Origin: Mycobacterium sp. 852002-50816_SCH5313054-b
GTDB lineage: Bacteria; Actinomycetota; Actinomycetes; Mycobacteriales; Mycobacteriaceae
DNA: 64,000 nucleotides
Assembly (NCBI RefSeq): GCF_001667185.1
Contig: NZ_LZIC01000038.1
Location: forward strand, 1 to 64,000
Direction: 5' to 3'
Shown: positions 48,616-57,761 of the stretch, in pieces
How the letters are laid out: each line of letters starts with the position of its first letter
How positions within the stretch are numbered: the stretch's first letter is position 1
Position numbers and translations under genes: made by a program
Notes under the pieces: model-generated
The model's database searches: none
Seen by the model: only the letters and a program-made list of their open reading frames with translations
What the model was told of the DNA's origin: nothing

Positions 48616-49290
48616 CTACATCGCTTTGGTGGGGTTGGGTACGTGCAGGTTCCAGGTCGGAAGTGCCCGGCGCAGCCTCTGCAAACCCCCGACTGTGATT
48701 TCGCCGGTGCGAAGCACGTCGCGCCACGTACGGGCACCCCGGTGCCAGTCGACAAACGCCCGTGAGCTGGCCTCGACGGTGAGGTCAATCTGGCCGCCGG
48801 GATCGGAGTTGCACATCTCGGCATCTCCGTGCTCGATCAATATCCAGAACCGCCGCTTGCTGGGACGCTCTTCGGGAAAGGTGAAGGCGATCACTGTTCG
48901 GCCTTCTGGCAGGTTAGATCGGTCGAGCTGTACCTGGCACCAAGCCCACAGTGCGTAGGCGGGATCGGATTGCTCCGCGGTGACGTCCGTCCACCGTTCG
49001 CCCCACGTTCCCAGAGCCCTAATCACCCCGGCGAGGTCGGCGCCGGCGTCGGTAAGTCGGTAGGTGTGCCCACGGCCAACGGGCTTGGGTTGGGCTTCGA
49101 TGATTCCCGCACGCTGCAGTTCGTCGAGGCGCTTCATCAACATCGAGCGAGACATCGACGGCACTCCGTTGGCGATCGCCGAGAAGGTGTCGGCGCCAAA
49201 CATCATGTTGCGTACGATCAACGGATTCCACCTCTCGGCGAGGATCTCCGACGCCGTTGCGACGGGGCAGTACTGACGATAGGTGGCCAT
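48616..49290 (-). CDS. HxlR family regulator with C-terminal SCP2-like domain
   Basis: A 224-residue regulator. The HxlR winged helix-turn-helix spans about 5-105: YCPVATASEILAERWNPLIVRNMM, MSRSMLMKRLDELQRAGII and GRGHTYRLTDAG. The remaining ~110 residues have a sterol-carrier-like pattern (DLTVEASSRAFVDWHRGARTW) that may bind a small hydrophobic ligand. It is probably a repressor of the divergent hydrolase at 49551; an inverted repeat lies between them. Confidence 0.88.
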   Translation of the reverse strand: MATYRQYCPVATASEILAERWNPLIVRNMMFGADTFSAIANGVPSMSRSMLMKRLDELQRAGIIEAQPKPVGRGHTYRLTDAGADLAGVIRALGTWGERWTDVTAEQSDPAYALWAWCQVQLDRSNLPEGRTVIAFTFPEERPSKRRFWILIEHGDAEMCNSDPGGQIDLTVEASSRAFVDWHRGARTWRDVLRTGEITVGGLQRLRRALPTWNLHVPNPTKAM

Positions 49291-49324
49291 GTCATCAATT
49301 GTGCAGCATCGTGCGCACCGGTGG

Positions 49325-49341
49325 AGTTCTAAGTTAGGACT
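49325..49341. promoter_or_regulatory. Inverted repeat, candidate HxlR operator
   Basis: AGTTCTAA-G-TTAGGACT is an inverted repeat with 7 of 8 arm bases matching. It is 34 bp before the hxlR start and about 210 bp before the divergent hydrolase gene. It is the only obvious symmetric sequence in this 260-bp gap. Confidence 0.5.
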
Positions 49342-49550
49342 TCACGGTGCAGCCGTAATCCCCGAGCATGGGGTCGTGACGTTCGAAGCGCCCAGTACCG
49401 CCCCAGCGCTGATCACCCGATTCGCACGCAACGCGATGCCGGGCGTACTCGCTTTGAACTCACCCGCTCCCACTGCCCAAGTCAGACAGCTCGCAGAGTA
49501 CGCATCGGCATTCTGCCGTGAGTGAAGCCAACCAAGGAGACGACCAAACC

Positions 49551-50276
49551 ATGTCAACCTTCGTCCTGGTTCATGCCGCATGGCACGACGGATCCGTCTG
49601 GAACCCAGTGATCAGCCGCCTGCAAGACCGCGGTCACACTGCTTTTGGGCCAACCGTTGCGGGACACGGCAAGGGCGTCTGCAAACAGGTTAGCCACGCC
49701 CCGGCGACCCAGTCGATCGTGGACTTCATCGTCAGCCGCGATCTCACCGACATCGTGTTGGTTGGCCATAGCTTCGGCGGCAGCATCGTTTGCAAAGTCG
49801 TCGAGGCCATTCCCGAACGTGTTCGGCGGCTTGTCTTCTGGAACGCATTCATCCTCAACGACGGGGAGTGCATACTTGACGTCGCGCCGCCGCACTTTCG
49901 CGCGTCGTTTCAACAGCTCGCGGAGGCCTCGCCGGACAACACCGTGATGCTGCCATTCTCGGTTTTTCGCGAGACGTTCATCAACGACGCCGATTTGGAC
50001 GTCGCTACGGCGGCGTATGCGCAGTTGTCGCCGGAACCGTACCCGCAGATGGCCGAGCCGCTGGATCTGCGGAAATTCTACGCATTGGACACGCCACGGA
50101 GCTATCTCAACGGAACCGACGACATCGCGCTCCCGCCAGGCGAATGGGGGTGGCATCCCAGGATGTCCTCCCGGCTCGGGCTGTACCGGCTGGTGCAAAT
50201 GCCGGGCAGCCATGAACTCATCTTTACCAATCCAAACCTTTTGACCGACAAGATCATCGAAGCTGGACGCGACTGA
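49551..50276 (+). CDS. Alpha/beta hydrolase (esterase-like)
   Basis: A 241-residue protein from ATG 49551, behind AAGGAG; an upstream in-frame start has no such site. FVLVHAAWHDGSVWNPVI near the N-terminus is typical of the salicylate/methyl ester esterase group. The nucleophile elbow is VGHSFGGS and the catalytic His lies in PGSHELIF near the C-terminus. The physiological substrate is unknown. It diverges from the HxlR regulator and is the first of four alpha/beta hydrolases within 9 kb. A pseudogene of an acyl-CoA synthetase follows after 86 bp. Confidence 0.88.
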   Translation: MSTFVLVHAAWHDGSVWNPVISRLQDRGHTAFGPTVAGHGKGVCKQVSHAPATQSIVDFIVSRDLTDIVLVGHSFGGSIVCKVVEAIPERVRRLVFWNAFILNDGECILDVAPPHFRASFQQLAEASPDNTVMLPFSVFRETFINDADLDVATAAYAQLSPEPYPQMAEPLDLRKFYALDTPRSYLNGTDDIALPPGEWGWHPRMSSRLGLYRLVQMPGSHELIFTNPNLLTDKIIEAGRD

Positions 50277-50362
50277 GTGGGATAGTTTCGGGGCCCGCGA
50301 GCCGGTCCGATGGTGCGTGAGAGTGTTGGCGTGCTGGATTATTCGATTAACTTTAGGGAGTT

Positions 50363-52037
50363 GTGGTGTCGTACTTGATGATTCGTCCGACCGAGTCGAG
50401 GACGAAAGAGTACCGCGCCGCAGGGGTGTGGCGCGGCGTTGGGCCGATCGGTGATTTACGCCGGTGGCGGGATGAGAGTCCGCAGGCGTTGGCAATCAGC
50501 GCGTTCGGGGCCTCCGGTGCACCGGTGCTGATCAACTATCGTGGTTATGCGTCCCTCGTCGAGCGCTTTTCGGGTGCACGGTACGAACTTGGAGTGCTGC
50601 AGGGGCATGTGGTGGCAATTCAGTTGCCGAATTGCTGGCAGGCTTTGGTGCTTTACCAGGCGGTGCCACGGTAGGGAGCCATCGTCGCACCGACCATGAC
50701 CACGATTAGACCGCGTGAACTGGAGCGAATGCTCCGGCGCGTGGAGGCGCACGTCTGCATCACCGTGGACCGGTGGGCTGGACTCGACCACGCAGATCCA
50801 TTGCGCGACACAGCTTCTCGATTGCCGAAATTGCGGCATCGGGTAGTGATCGGGCAGGCCGGGGACGGTGATATCGAGTTCGCCTCGATGTTCGAGGAGA
50901 CCGCCTGGGAGCAGCGTCATTCGGTGGCGCTCGACGATGTGAAGGATGATCCGGACGCGGTTTCGATGGTCATCTTTACTTCAGGTACTACTGGAGAACC
51001 CAAAGCGGCACTGCACACCCATAACACCGTTTACACCTCGTTCGCCGGCCGGTGCGAGGCGCTGGGCTTCGAGCAGTCCGACGTCGTCTTCTGCCCACAC
51101 GCACTCATGCACCTCGCCGGCCACTTGTTGGCCCACACGGCCTTGACCACGGGCGCCTCGATCGTTCTGCTTGACTCCTGGTCCGGGGCGCGGGGTCTGC
51201 AGGTCATGGTCGAGAGTCGCACCAGTCGAATGATGGCGGCGCCGGTGTTCATCTACGACCTGCTCACAGCCATCAGAGAGCGAACGGGTCCGAACGATCT
51301 TCCACCCCTGCGCACGATGTTGACCGGCGCCACCACGGTGCCTGCGCCACTGGTAGCCGACGTCCAAAAGGTGTTCGGCACGCCACTGCAGACGCTCTGG
51401 GCGATGACCGAGTCGGCATTGGGACGGCGATCCGTACCGACCATCCGCCGGACTGGGCCGCTCACAGCAACGGCAGCCCCTTGCGGTCAGTGGAACTGGA
51501 TCTGCGATCGGACGACGAGATCAACCGCGAAAATCCGGGCAAACTCTTCATACGAAGCGGTGGCGTCTGTGTCGCGACGGTGGGACGCGACACCGGTGAA
51601 GTGGTGGTGACTTCCGAGTTCGACGACGGCTGGTACGAGACCGGTGACGTGGCGGTGCCGGATGGCCTCGCGGGATTCGGCTGATGGGTCGTGCCGGTGA
51701 CAGGATCGGCGGGGCGTTCATGATTCCGGTGAACGACGTCGAGTCCGAATTGCTGCGTCATCCAGGCGTTCAGGACGTGGCCCTGGTCGGCTATCCGGAC
51801 GGGCAAGGCGGCGAGCTGGCTTGCGCGGTGGTTGTTCCCGCCGGCGCTCACCAGGTGACTCTGGAAGAACTGCGCGAGTATCTCGGCGGGCTGGGTATGA
51901 CGTACTGGTACATGCCAACCCGGCTAGTGTGTGTCGACGCGCTCCCTCGCAACGGCATGGGCAAAGTTCGCAAGGTGTCGCTGCGGCGATGGCTGAAGGG
52001 CGAAGTCAGCTTCGACGACGCCTTGACCGACGTATAG
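50363..52037 (+). pseudogene. Broken acyl-CoA synthetase (AMP-binding, FadD-like)
   Basis: Four pieces together cover one AMP-dependent ligase of about 555 residues. Piece one (50363-50674) ends at an in-frame TAG. Piece two resumes in the same frame with GAIVAPTMTT... and holds the AMP-binding loop IFTSGTTGEPKA. At 51421-51424, after MTESALG, one base is missing, and the sequence continues in another frame (LRSVELDLRSDDEINREN..., GDVAVPDG). A second shift near 51665-51675 leads to the last frame with GRAGDRIGGAFMIPVNDVESEL and PRNGMGKVRK, the C-terminal lysine motif. It would have activated an organic acid with CoA. Three lesions make sequencing error unlikely but not impossible. Confidence 0.85.
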
Positions 52038-52408
52038 CGGCCCGCTGTCGGTTGATGGTGCCTGCTGCCACGCGCCTACGCTCGCGAGAGCGGCCCAGAA
52101 CTCGTTGCGGGATGTCTACGCCTCTGTTCGTATGGAATTCAGCGCGTGTGTTGGTGGCCATACCTTCGACGATCTCCCCGTAAGGCGCGTTGTTGCCTGC
52201 TGACAGCACAACGCTTTCGGGAGGCGCTAGTGCCCTTGGCTGACCGGCCGTCTCGATGCTCACCCAGTGCACGCAGATGTGCACCACGCGCACGAACACG
52301 TCGCCGGAGTCGCAACCGTGTGGGTGCCGCCCTAGCGTCGTAAACGACCGCAACCGCAAACCGGCGATCCATTGTGAGAGACCACCGCACCCTGAAAGGA
52401 CATCTGCC
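52038..52408. other. 371-bp stretch without a convincing gene
   Basis: No frame here has both a ribosome site and a recognisable product. The right half (from about 52259) resembles, on the opposite strand, the DNA at 58722 and below, at almost the same distance before the two paralogous hydrolase genes (150 and 151 bp). It therefore probably holds the hydrolase promoter. The left half may be decayed sequence following the pseudogene. Confidence 0.6.
52277..52295 (+). promoter_or_regulatory. Motif shared with the paralogous hydrolase promoter (copy 1)
   Basis: ATGTGCACCACGCGCACGA, with partial dyad symmetry around GTGC...GCAC. It lies 114-132 bp before the start of the hydrolase at 52409. 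The paralogue at 57762-58571 has ATGTGCACCGCGTGCACGA at the matching place. Conservation in otherwise more divergent DNA suggests a regulator site. Confidence 0.45.
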
Positions 52409-53215
52409 GTGACCGCACCTACTAAGGTCCACCCGGTCATTTTCATTCACGGCCTGTGGATCCACTCGAGCGCTTGGCAACCGTGGCTCGAACTGTTCGG
52501 CGCCAACGGATATGCCGCGGCAGCCCCCGGCTGGCCCGGCGATTCCCCCACTGTGGAAGAGACCCGCGCCAATCCCGACGCCATGAACGACGTCGGCATC
52601 GCCGATGTCGTCAACCATTACGCCGGCATCATCGGCACCCCGACCGTCAAACCGATCGTCATCGGCCATTCCTTCGGAGGGTTGTTTGCCCAGCAACTGC
52701 TAGCCAGTGGGTACGCCGCGGCCGCCGTCGCACTTGACCCCGCGGCGATCAAAGGCGCCAAGGCGCTGCCCTTCGCGCAACTGAAATCCGCGTTCCCGGT
52801 GCTCGGCAATCCCGCCAACCGGCATCGCGCCGTTGCGCTCACACCCAAGCAGTTCCACTACGCCTTCGGCAATACTCTGACCGACGAGGAATCCAACGCC
52901 CCGCACGACGCCTGGTCCATACCCGGTGCGGGACGCCCGCTGTTCGAAGAGGCCAGCGCTAACCTGTCGCGGCACTCCGCCGCCGCCGTCGACGTCACCG
53001 TCGGCAACCGCGGGCCGCTGCTGATTACCTCCGGCACCGAGGACCACGTGGTGCCGTTCAAGGTCACCAAGCAGGTTGTCGACCTCTACACCAAGGGACC
53101 CGGCGACACCGACTTCCACGTCTTCGAGGGCCGCGGCCACTCCCTGACCATCGACAACGGGTGGAAGGAAGTCGCCGACGTTGTCCTGGAATGGTTGGCC
53201 GGCAAGGGATTCTGA
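52409..53215 (+). CDS. Alpha/beta hydrolase, paralogue A of an inverted pair
   Basis: A 268-residue protein with GTG start behind GAAAGGA. PVIFIHGLWIHSSAWQPWLELF contains the HG oxyanion motif, the nucleophile elbow is IGHSFGGLF, an Asp lies in TSGTEDHVVPF and the catalytic His in EGRGHSLTID. It is alike in about three quarters of residues to the product of 57762-58571, with only one length difference, which points to a duplication. The substrate is unknown. The DUF302 gene follows on the same strand after 144 bp. Confidence 0.9.
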   Translation: MTAPTKVHPVIFIHGLWIHSSAWQPWLELFGANGYAAAAPGWPGDSPTVEETRANPDAMNDVGIADVVNHYAGIIGTPTVKPIVIGHSFGGLFAQQLLASGYAAAAVALDPAAIKGAKALPFAQLKSAFPVLGNPANRHRAVALTPKQFHYAFGNTLTDEESNAPHDAWSIPGAGRPLFEEASANLSRHSAAAVDVTVGNRGPLLITSGTEDHVVPFKVTKQVVDLYTKGPGDTDFHVFEGRGHSLTIDNGWKEVADVVLEWLAGKGF

Positions 53216-53359
53216 CCTCCGTGTCGCGCCGCACCGGCCACCGACGACCGGAGACACGAACCCGTCCCGGCTCTCTCGGGGCGGTGCCCCGAAATGGGCG
53301 AACCCACCTCCCCTCGACGACCGCGCGTCCCGTCACTACTGACCCCCTCAAGGAACGCC

Positions 53360-53899
53360 ATGTCTGCAACGGCCACCCGCACACCGCATCACGTCGTGCG
53401 CCTCGACATCGCCACCGCCATACCGTTTGACGAGTTCCGCGCCGCCTTCGAATCCGCAGCGCCGGTGTTCGATCGCCAGGCCGTACACCAGATCGTCGCC
53501 GACGGCGGCGACTGGGATGACGTGCGCGCCGCCGTAAGGGCCGCGGCACCCCACGAGCTGATGGTGTTTACGTCCATCGACGCCAGACCGATCATGTCGG
53601 CCGCGGGTCACCACACCCCGGCCGTGGAGTACCTGCTGGGCAACCCCGTCGTGGCCGAGCAGATGTTCCGCCGCTCGTCGCTGGCTCTGCTGTACGCGCC
53701 GCTGCGCATCCTCGTCCACAGTGATGCCAGCGGCGACGCCATTTTCAGCCTCGACCAGCCCAGCAGCTTGTTTGCCAGCCTGAACGATCCCGCCGTCACC
53801 GACGTGGGCCGCGAACTCGACCGCAAGGTGGTCCACCTGCTGACGGTCGCCGGCGTCGACGCCGCAGCGGCGTTCGTTGACGACGGTCCGACGCAGTGA
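53360..53899 (+). CDS. DUF302 domain protein
   Basis: A 179-residue protein from ATG 53360 behind AAGGAA. An upstream in-frame start adds 22 Pro/Arg-rich residues and is rejected. HHVVRLDIATAIPFDEFRAAFESAAP near the N-terminus and NPVVAEQMFRRSSLALLYAPLRILVH with a following DQPSSLF are the pattern of DUF302 proteins. These are small ligand-binding-like proteins of unknown function. It is downstream of hydrolase A and converges on the AraC gene across 50 bp. Confidence 0.8.
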   Translation: MSATATRTPHHVVRLDIATAIPFDEFRAAFESAAPVFDRQAVHQIVADGGDWDDVRAAVRAAAPHELMVFTSIDARPIMSAAGHHTPAVEYLLGNPVVAEQMFRRSSLALLYAPLRILVHSDASGDAIFSLDQPSSLFASLNDPAVTDVGRELDRKVVHLLTVAGVDAAAAFVDDGPTQ

Positions 53900-53949
53900 C
53901 CGCCGAGGCCGCATGAGTGCGAAATGGCGGGCCGACGACCACGACGTGG

Positions 53950-54930
53950 CTAGGAGCGAGTCCTGCCGCCCTTGGCGCCCGCACGCAGGTCCCGCCACTC
54001 GCGAGGCGACATCCCATAAGCAGTGCGGAACATCCGCGCAAAGCTCGATGGGTCGACGAACCCCCACCGCCGAGCGATCGCGGCGATCGATGCTGTCTGT
54101 GCAACGGGCTCAGCCAAGTCGCGCCGGCACGCCTCCAGCCTTTCGGTGCGGATCCAATCACCTAGGCCGATCTGCGCCGCTTCGAGCACCTTGTAGAGCT
54201 GGCGCACCGAGATGTGATGTTCCGATGCCACCTGCGCCGCACTGAGATTCGGCTCATGCAAGTGAGCGCGCAGGTATTCGATGATTCGCAACTGCAGCGT
54301 TGCCTGCATGGCTTCACGACCGAGTTCGGTGGCATCGGCGTGGGTGGTCAACAGGGCGCGCACCAGGTCGATGCTGGCCTGTGCCACCGGCTCCGTATCA
54401 GTGCGCTCGAAGATGTCACAACGCGTCCCCAGTCGCTGCAGATAGGTGGCCGTCAGATCGGTGACCGGATGCTGCGGACACAGCGTGACCGCACACAATT
54501 TACTAATCATGTTGTGCGGCAGAGCAAGCCGGTCGATCGGCACCCGGAAGTAGTGGTGGCGAATCCCGCCGTGATCGAACAGGGTGTATGGAGCGGTGGT
54601 GTCCCACAACACCAGCTGACCCGGGCGCAACAATGCCTCACGGCCATGCTGAACCAAAACACTGGTGCCCGAAGGTTGCATCGCCAGGAACACGCACGGG
54701 CGCGTGTCATCGCGGGCCTGCGTTGGTGTCCGCTCGACCCCCAAGGCGTTGGAGTGAACCGAGAACTTCTGCAAATCACCCAACTGGTAGATGGTGCCGG
54801 CAGCGGTGACCGGCGATCCCTGGGTGAACGTGATGTCGACCGGCACCACGGTCTCGCGCGTCACCTGGGTCAACGCTTCGGCGCGGTCGCTGAGCGGCAT
54901 TCGGCGGGTATCGACAGTCACATAAGACAC
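53950..54930 (-). CDS. AraC family transcriptional regulator
   Basis: A 326-residue regulator. The N-terminal ~200 residues are an AraC-binding-like (AraC_binding_2) effector domain (QLVLWDTTAPYTLFDHGG). The C-terminal double helix-turn-helix covers ~225-318: LSAAQVASEHHISVRQLYKVLE and IAAIARRWGFVDPSSFARMFRTAYGMSPREW, the AraC signature. The adjacent DUF302 and hydrolase A genes are plausible targets. It diverges from the TetR gene across 90 bp that contain two near-identical palindromes. Confidence 0.92.
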   Translation of the reverse strand: MSYVTVDTRRMPLSDRAEALTQVTRETVVPVDITFTQGSPVTAAGTIYQLGDLQKFSVHSNALGVERTPTQARDDTRPCVFLAMQPSGTSVLVQHGREALLRPGQLVLWDTTAPYTLFDHGGIRHHYFRVPIDRLALPHNMISKLCAVTLCPQHPVTDLTATYLQRLGTRCDIFERTDTEPVAQASIDLVRALLTTHADATELGREAMQATLQLRIIEYLRAHLHEPNLSAAQVASEHHISVRQLYKVLEAAQIGLGDWIRTERLEACRRDLAEPVAQTASIAAIARRWGFVDPSSFARMFRTAYGMSPREWRDLRAGAKGGRTRS

Positions 54931-54950
54931 GTTTACCTCGCCAGAAATCT

Positions 54951-54989
54951 GAACCGATCGGTTGCGTTTTATTGTGAACTGATCGGTTC
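54951..54989. promoter_or_regulatory. Twin palindromes, candidate TetR operator
   Basis: GAACCGATCGGTTG (54951-54964, core AACCGATCGGTT perfect) and GAACTGATCGGTTC (54976-54989) are two near-identical 14-bp palindromes with starts 25 bp apart. They lie 32 bp before the TetR gene and 21 bp before the divergent AraC gene. Shape and place are typical of TetR autoregulation. Confidence 0.8.
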
Positions 54990-55020
54990 AATAAGTCAAA
55001 CGGAGAGCTAGGATCGGCTA

Positions 55021-55599
55021 GTGACGGTCGGGCGGCGCAGACAATTCGACGAGCAGGTCGCCGTGCGCGCCGCGCGCGACCTGCTCTGGGAGAAGGGCTA
55101 TGCCTCCACCTCCCTCACCGACCTGGAGTTGGCGACCGGCCTGAACCGCTCCAGCCTGTACCAAGCCTTCGGAAGCAAAAGCGCATTATTTACACGAGCG
55201 GTGCAGAACTACTGCGAAGAAATTCTCTGGCCGCTGATCGAACCGATGGAAGCCGACGATGCTGGCCCTGAAGAGATCGCCGCCTACTTCCTCGCGTTGG
55301 CGGGTCGTATTCGCAAGTCAGCGCGGCCGTCAGCCGAACGCGGCTGCATGATCAGCAACACCGCATCCGAACTCAACATCCTCGACGACACCGTCGCCGG
55401 CATGGTGCGCAACTATCGAAAGCGGCTGCATAGCGCAATTACCAACGCCTTGACCGCGATCAAGGGACTCGATGACCCGGACCGTAAGGCCGAGGTGCTC
55501 ACCGCCGCCCAAATGGGCCTCATGATCACCGCCCGCTTCGATCCGATAGCCGCCGCCAAGACCGCCGAGACCATCGCCGCCGACGTCCGCACTTGGTGA
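55021..55599 (+). CDS. TetR family repressor
   Basis: A 192-residue regulator with GTG start. The helix-turn-helix in residues ~10-55 reads VRAARDLLWEKGYASTSLTDLELATGLNRSSLYQAFGSKSALF (only the region is given here; the core is TGLNRSSLYQAFGSK). A C-terminal ligand domain contains RGCMISNTASEL, whose Cys is common in TetR proteins that sense electrophiles. Two palindromes upstream are likely its operators. It converges on the NmrA-type reductase gene, 60 bp away. Confidence 0.92.
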   Translation: MTVGRRRQFDEQVAVRAARDLLWEKGYASTSLTDLELATGLNRSSLYQAFGSKSALFTRAVQNYCEEILWPLIEPMEADDAGPEEIAAYFLALAGRIRKSARPSAERGCMISNTASELNILDDTVAGMVRNYRKRLHSAITNALTAIKGLDDPDRKAEVLTAAQMGLMITARFDPIAAAKTAETIAADVRTW

Positions 55600-55659
55600 A
55601 GGACGCCTCACGCTATCCGACTGGCAACATTTGGGCGATCCCGTCGTCGAATACACACC

Positions 55660-56577
55660 TCAGGGGCTTGGTGGTTGGAGTCCGTGGCGTTCGCGCACGT
55701 AGTCGGCGACGGTATGGGCAGGGTGGCCGGTCAGGTCTTCCACGGTGTGGGTGAGGCGGTTGTAGCGGTCCTCACGGTGCAGCCGAGCCATGGTGGCGAT
55801 GTGCTGGGTGAGGTGGGGGCCCGCCCGCATTGCGTCGAGTCGGGTCAGCCATTGGTCGTAGGGCACGTCGACGCCGGCGATGGGCCGGTTCAGCGCCTGG
55901 GAGTACTGCTCGGCCAGACCGTCGAGGTCGAGGAGGGCGGGGCCGGTGAGTTCGTAGGTAGCCCCCAGGTGCGGCGCCGGGTTGCACAGAATCGTAGCGA
56001 CGACTTCGGCAACGTCGCGGGCGGCGATCGGTGAGGTCTTGCCGGCGCCGAAGGGCAGGTTGAGGGTGCCGTCGGCGTTGATCGAGGCGTCGGCGAGGGC
56101 ACTGAACAGCGGGTTCTCCAGGAAGACCGTGGGGCGCACGGTGACGGCGGGCAGGCGGGACCATGCGATCACGTGTTCGGCGAGCCAGTGCTGGCGTTGC
56201 TGGCGGGACTCGGCGGTGCTGGCGATCGTCATCTGCGACACCGTCATCTGTGACATGTTGACCAGGACCTCAAGCTGTCCATGATCGAGTGCGGCGGCGC
56301 AGACTTCGGTGGTGGCTTCCAGGTAGTGCGCAGAGACGCTCATGGAGAAGAACATTCGCGTCACTCCGTCGAGGGCGTCGTGGACGTCACGAGGGTTGGT
56401 GAGGTCGCCGACGACGACGTCGGCGCCTTGCTCGCGCAGCGCGGCGGCGCGCTCGTCGTCGCGGTGGACGAACGCGCGCACGGGGGCACCGGCGTCGAGC
56501 AGCGCGGTGATGACCCGGGGGCTGACGCTGCCGGTGCCGCCGCCGGCGCCAGTGATGAGGTACGTGAGTTCGGTCAT
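55660..56577 (-). CDS. NmrA-like NAD(P)-binding protein
   Basis: A 305-residue protein from ATG 56577; an in-frame start 42 bp upstream adds an unconserved peptide. The Rossmann motif YLITGAGGGTGSVSPRV is at residues 4-20, with FVHRDDERAAAL binding the cofactor phosphate. Unlike classical short-chain dehydrogenases it lacks YxxxK; RPTVFLENPLF and AARDVAEVVATIL are typical of NmrA/quinone oxidoreductase-like proteins. It may reduce a quinone-type compound or act as a redox sensor. Its likely regulator is the adjacent TetR or AraC protein. Confidence 0.85.
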   Translation of the reverse strand: MTELTYLITGAGGGTGSVSPRVITALLDAGAPVRAFVHRDDERAAALREQGADVVVGDLTNPRDVHDALDGVTRMFFSMSVSAHYLEATTEVCAAALDHGQLEVLVNMSQMTVSQMTIASTAESRQQRQHWLAEHVIAWSRLPAVTVRPTVFLENPLFSALADASINADGTLNLPFGAGKTSPIAARDVAEVVATILCNPAPHLGATYELTGPALLDLDGLAEQYSQALNRPIAGVDVPYDQWLTRLDAMRAGPHLTQHIATMARLHREDRYNRLTHTVEDLTGHPAHTVADYVRERHGLQPPSP

Positions 56578-56738
56578 CTGTCTACCTATCTGGTTCTCGG
56601 CGTGGATCTCGAGCACCACCCCTGGTGATCAGATGGTGGCCGTCGGACAGGGCGGCAAGTAGCAAGGCCTTCGACTAAACGGGCCGCTGTCGCGTCCAAC
56701 TACGAGCCGCAGCAACACCACTCGTCTACCAATCCGGG

Positions 56739-57626
56739 TCAGTGGACGGATGCGGCGGCAGCCTCGATGACCTGCGTGACGGCGTCGGGATGTGAGACAA
56801 GTGTCAGGTGCGAGCCACCGTTGAAGTGTGTGACCTGTGAGTGTGCTCGTGCGGCCATGGAGTCCTCCGAAGCCGGGGTGATGACCTGATCTCCGCTGCT
56901 GATGAAGTACCAGGACGGGATGTCCTTCCATGCGGTGTTCTTCGACGGTGCGTACAACGCGGCCACCGCTGCCGACCGCTGGCTGGCCCACGCGCGGGTG
57001 GCGAGGTCGGGCGGTAGGTCGTTTCCGAAGTGCTGGAGGAAGATGTCCTTCTTCAGATAGAGCTGCGCTTGCTCCTGGGGTGCGCCAGGGGGGAGTACGG
57101 GATCGAACAGCTCGCCTTGGGGTCGGTTCAGTACCGAGTCGGCTCCACTGAGCTGGGCAGTCGTCTCGCCCACATCGGGGGCCGCGGCGTCGACAAAGAC
57201 TAGTGCTTTGACATTGGGATTGCCTGCGGCGGCGTTCGTGATGACCGATCCGCCGTAGGAATGCCCGACCAGCACGATGGGTCCGTTCAGCGTGGCGAGA
57301 AAGTTCTTCACATAGTTGGAGTCGGAGTCCAGATTCTCCAAAGGATTGGCGATCGCGCGTGCCTCGTATCCTTGCTTCTCCAACGCTCCGACTTCGCCAC
57401 CCCAGCTCGACGCGTCGGCGAAGGCACCGTGGACCAGAATGATGGTGGGCTTCGCACCACTCGGTGTAGGCGCGGCGGGTGCAGGAGCGCCGGATGGAGA
57501 CGCGGCCGGTGGAGACGCGGCCGGTGCGCAGGCGGCGACGGCTAATGGGACTGTCACGGCACACGCCACCGCAGCGGTACTCGTGAGTGCACCCATGCGC
57601 ACCATGCGCCAGGAACGTTGAAACAT
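56739..57626 (-). CDS. Secreted alpha/beta hydrolase lipoprotein
   Basis: A 295-residue protein from ATG 57626. The signal peptide ends VPLAVAAC, giving a lipobox Cys near residue 33, followed by an Ala/Pro/Ser linker. The hydrolase domain begins TIILVHGAFADASSWGG, with nucleophile elbow VGHSYGGS and a His in GGSHLTLVSHPD. It is related to the cytoplasmic hydrolase at 49551 but anchored outside the membrane. A start 78 bp upstream is possible but would spoil the signal peptide. The substrate is unknown. Confidence 0.85.
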   Translation of the reverse strand: MFQRSWRMVRMGALTSTAAVACAVTVPLAVAACAPAASPPAASPSGAPAPAAPTPSGAKPTIILVHGAFADASSWGGEVGALEKQGYEARAIANPLENLDSDSNYVKNFLATLNGPIVLVGHSYGGSVITNAAAGNPNVKALVFVDAAAPDVGETTAQLSGADSVLNRPQGELFDPVLPPGAPQEQAQLYLKKDIFLQHFGNDLPPDLATRAWASQRSAAVAALYAPSKNTAWKDIPSWYFISSGDQVITPASEDSMAARAHSQVTHFNGGSHLTLVSHPDAVTQVIEAAAASVH

Positions 57627-57761
57627 CTGTATTTCCAATCTGTTTTGGGCCGCGTTACAAAGCCGCGGCGGAGAAATATTTGTCGCCGAATTCTTCGGCA
57701 TCATTGGCGGTTGCGGACGGTAGCCGGCGTGGGTCCTACCACCGTGCCGTGCCGCGTGCGA

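Noticed and set aside
49283..49525. 80-codon plus frame in the HxlR-hydrolase gap
   Set aside because: It starts inside the hxlR 5' end, crosses the candidate operator and has no ribosome site or known domain.
52006..52446. 146-codon minus frame after the pseudogene
   Set aside because: It covers the hydrolase A promoter and start, ends in Arg-rich sequence and has no ribosome site. A decayed gene remnant is possible but not supported.
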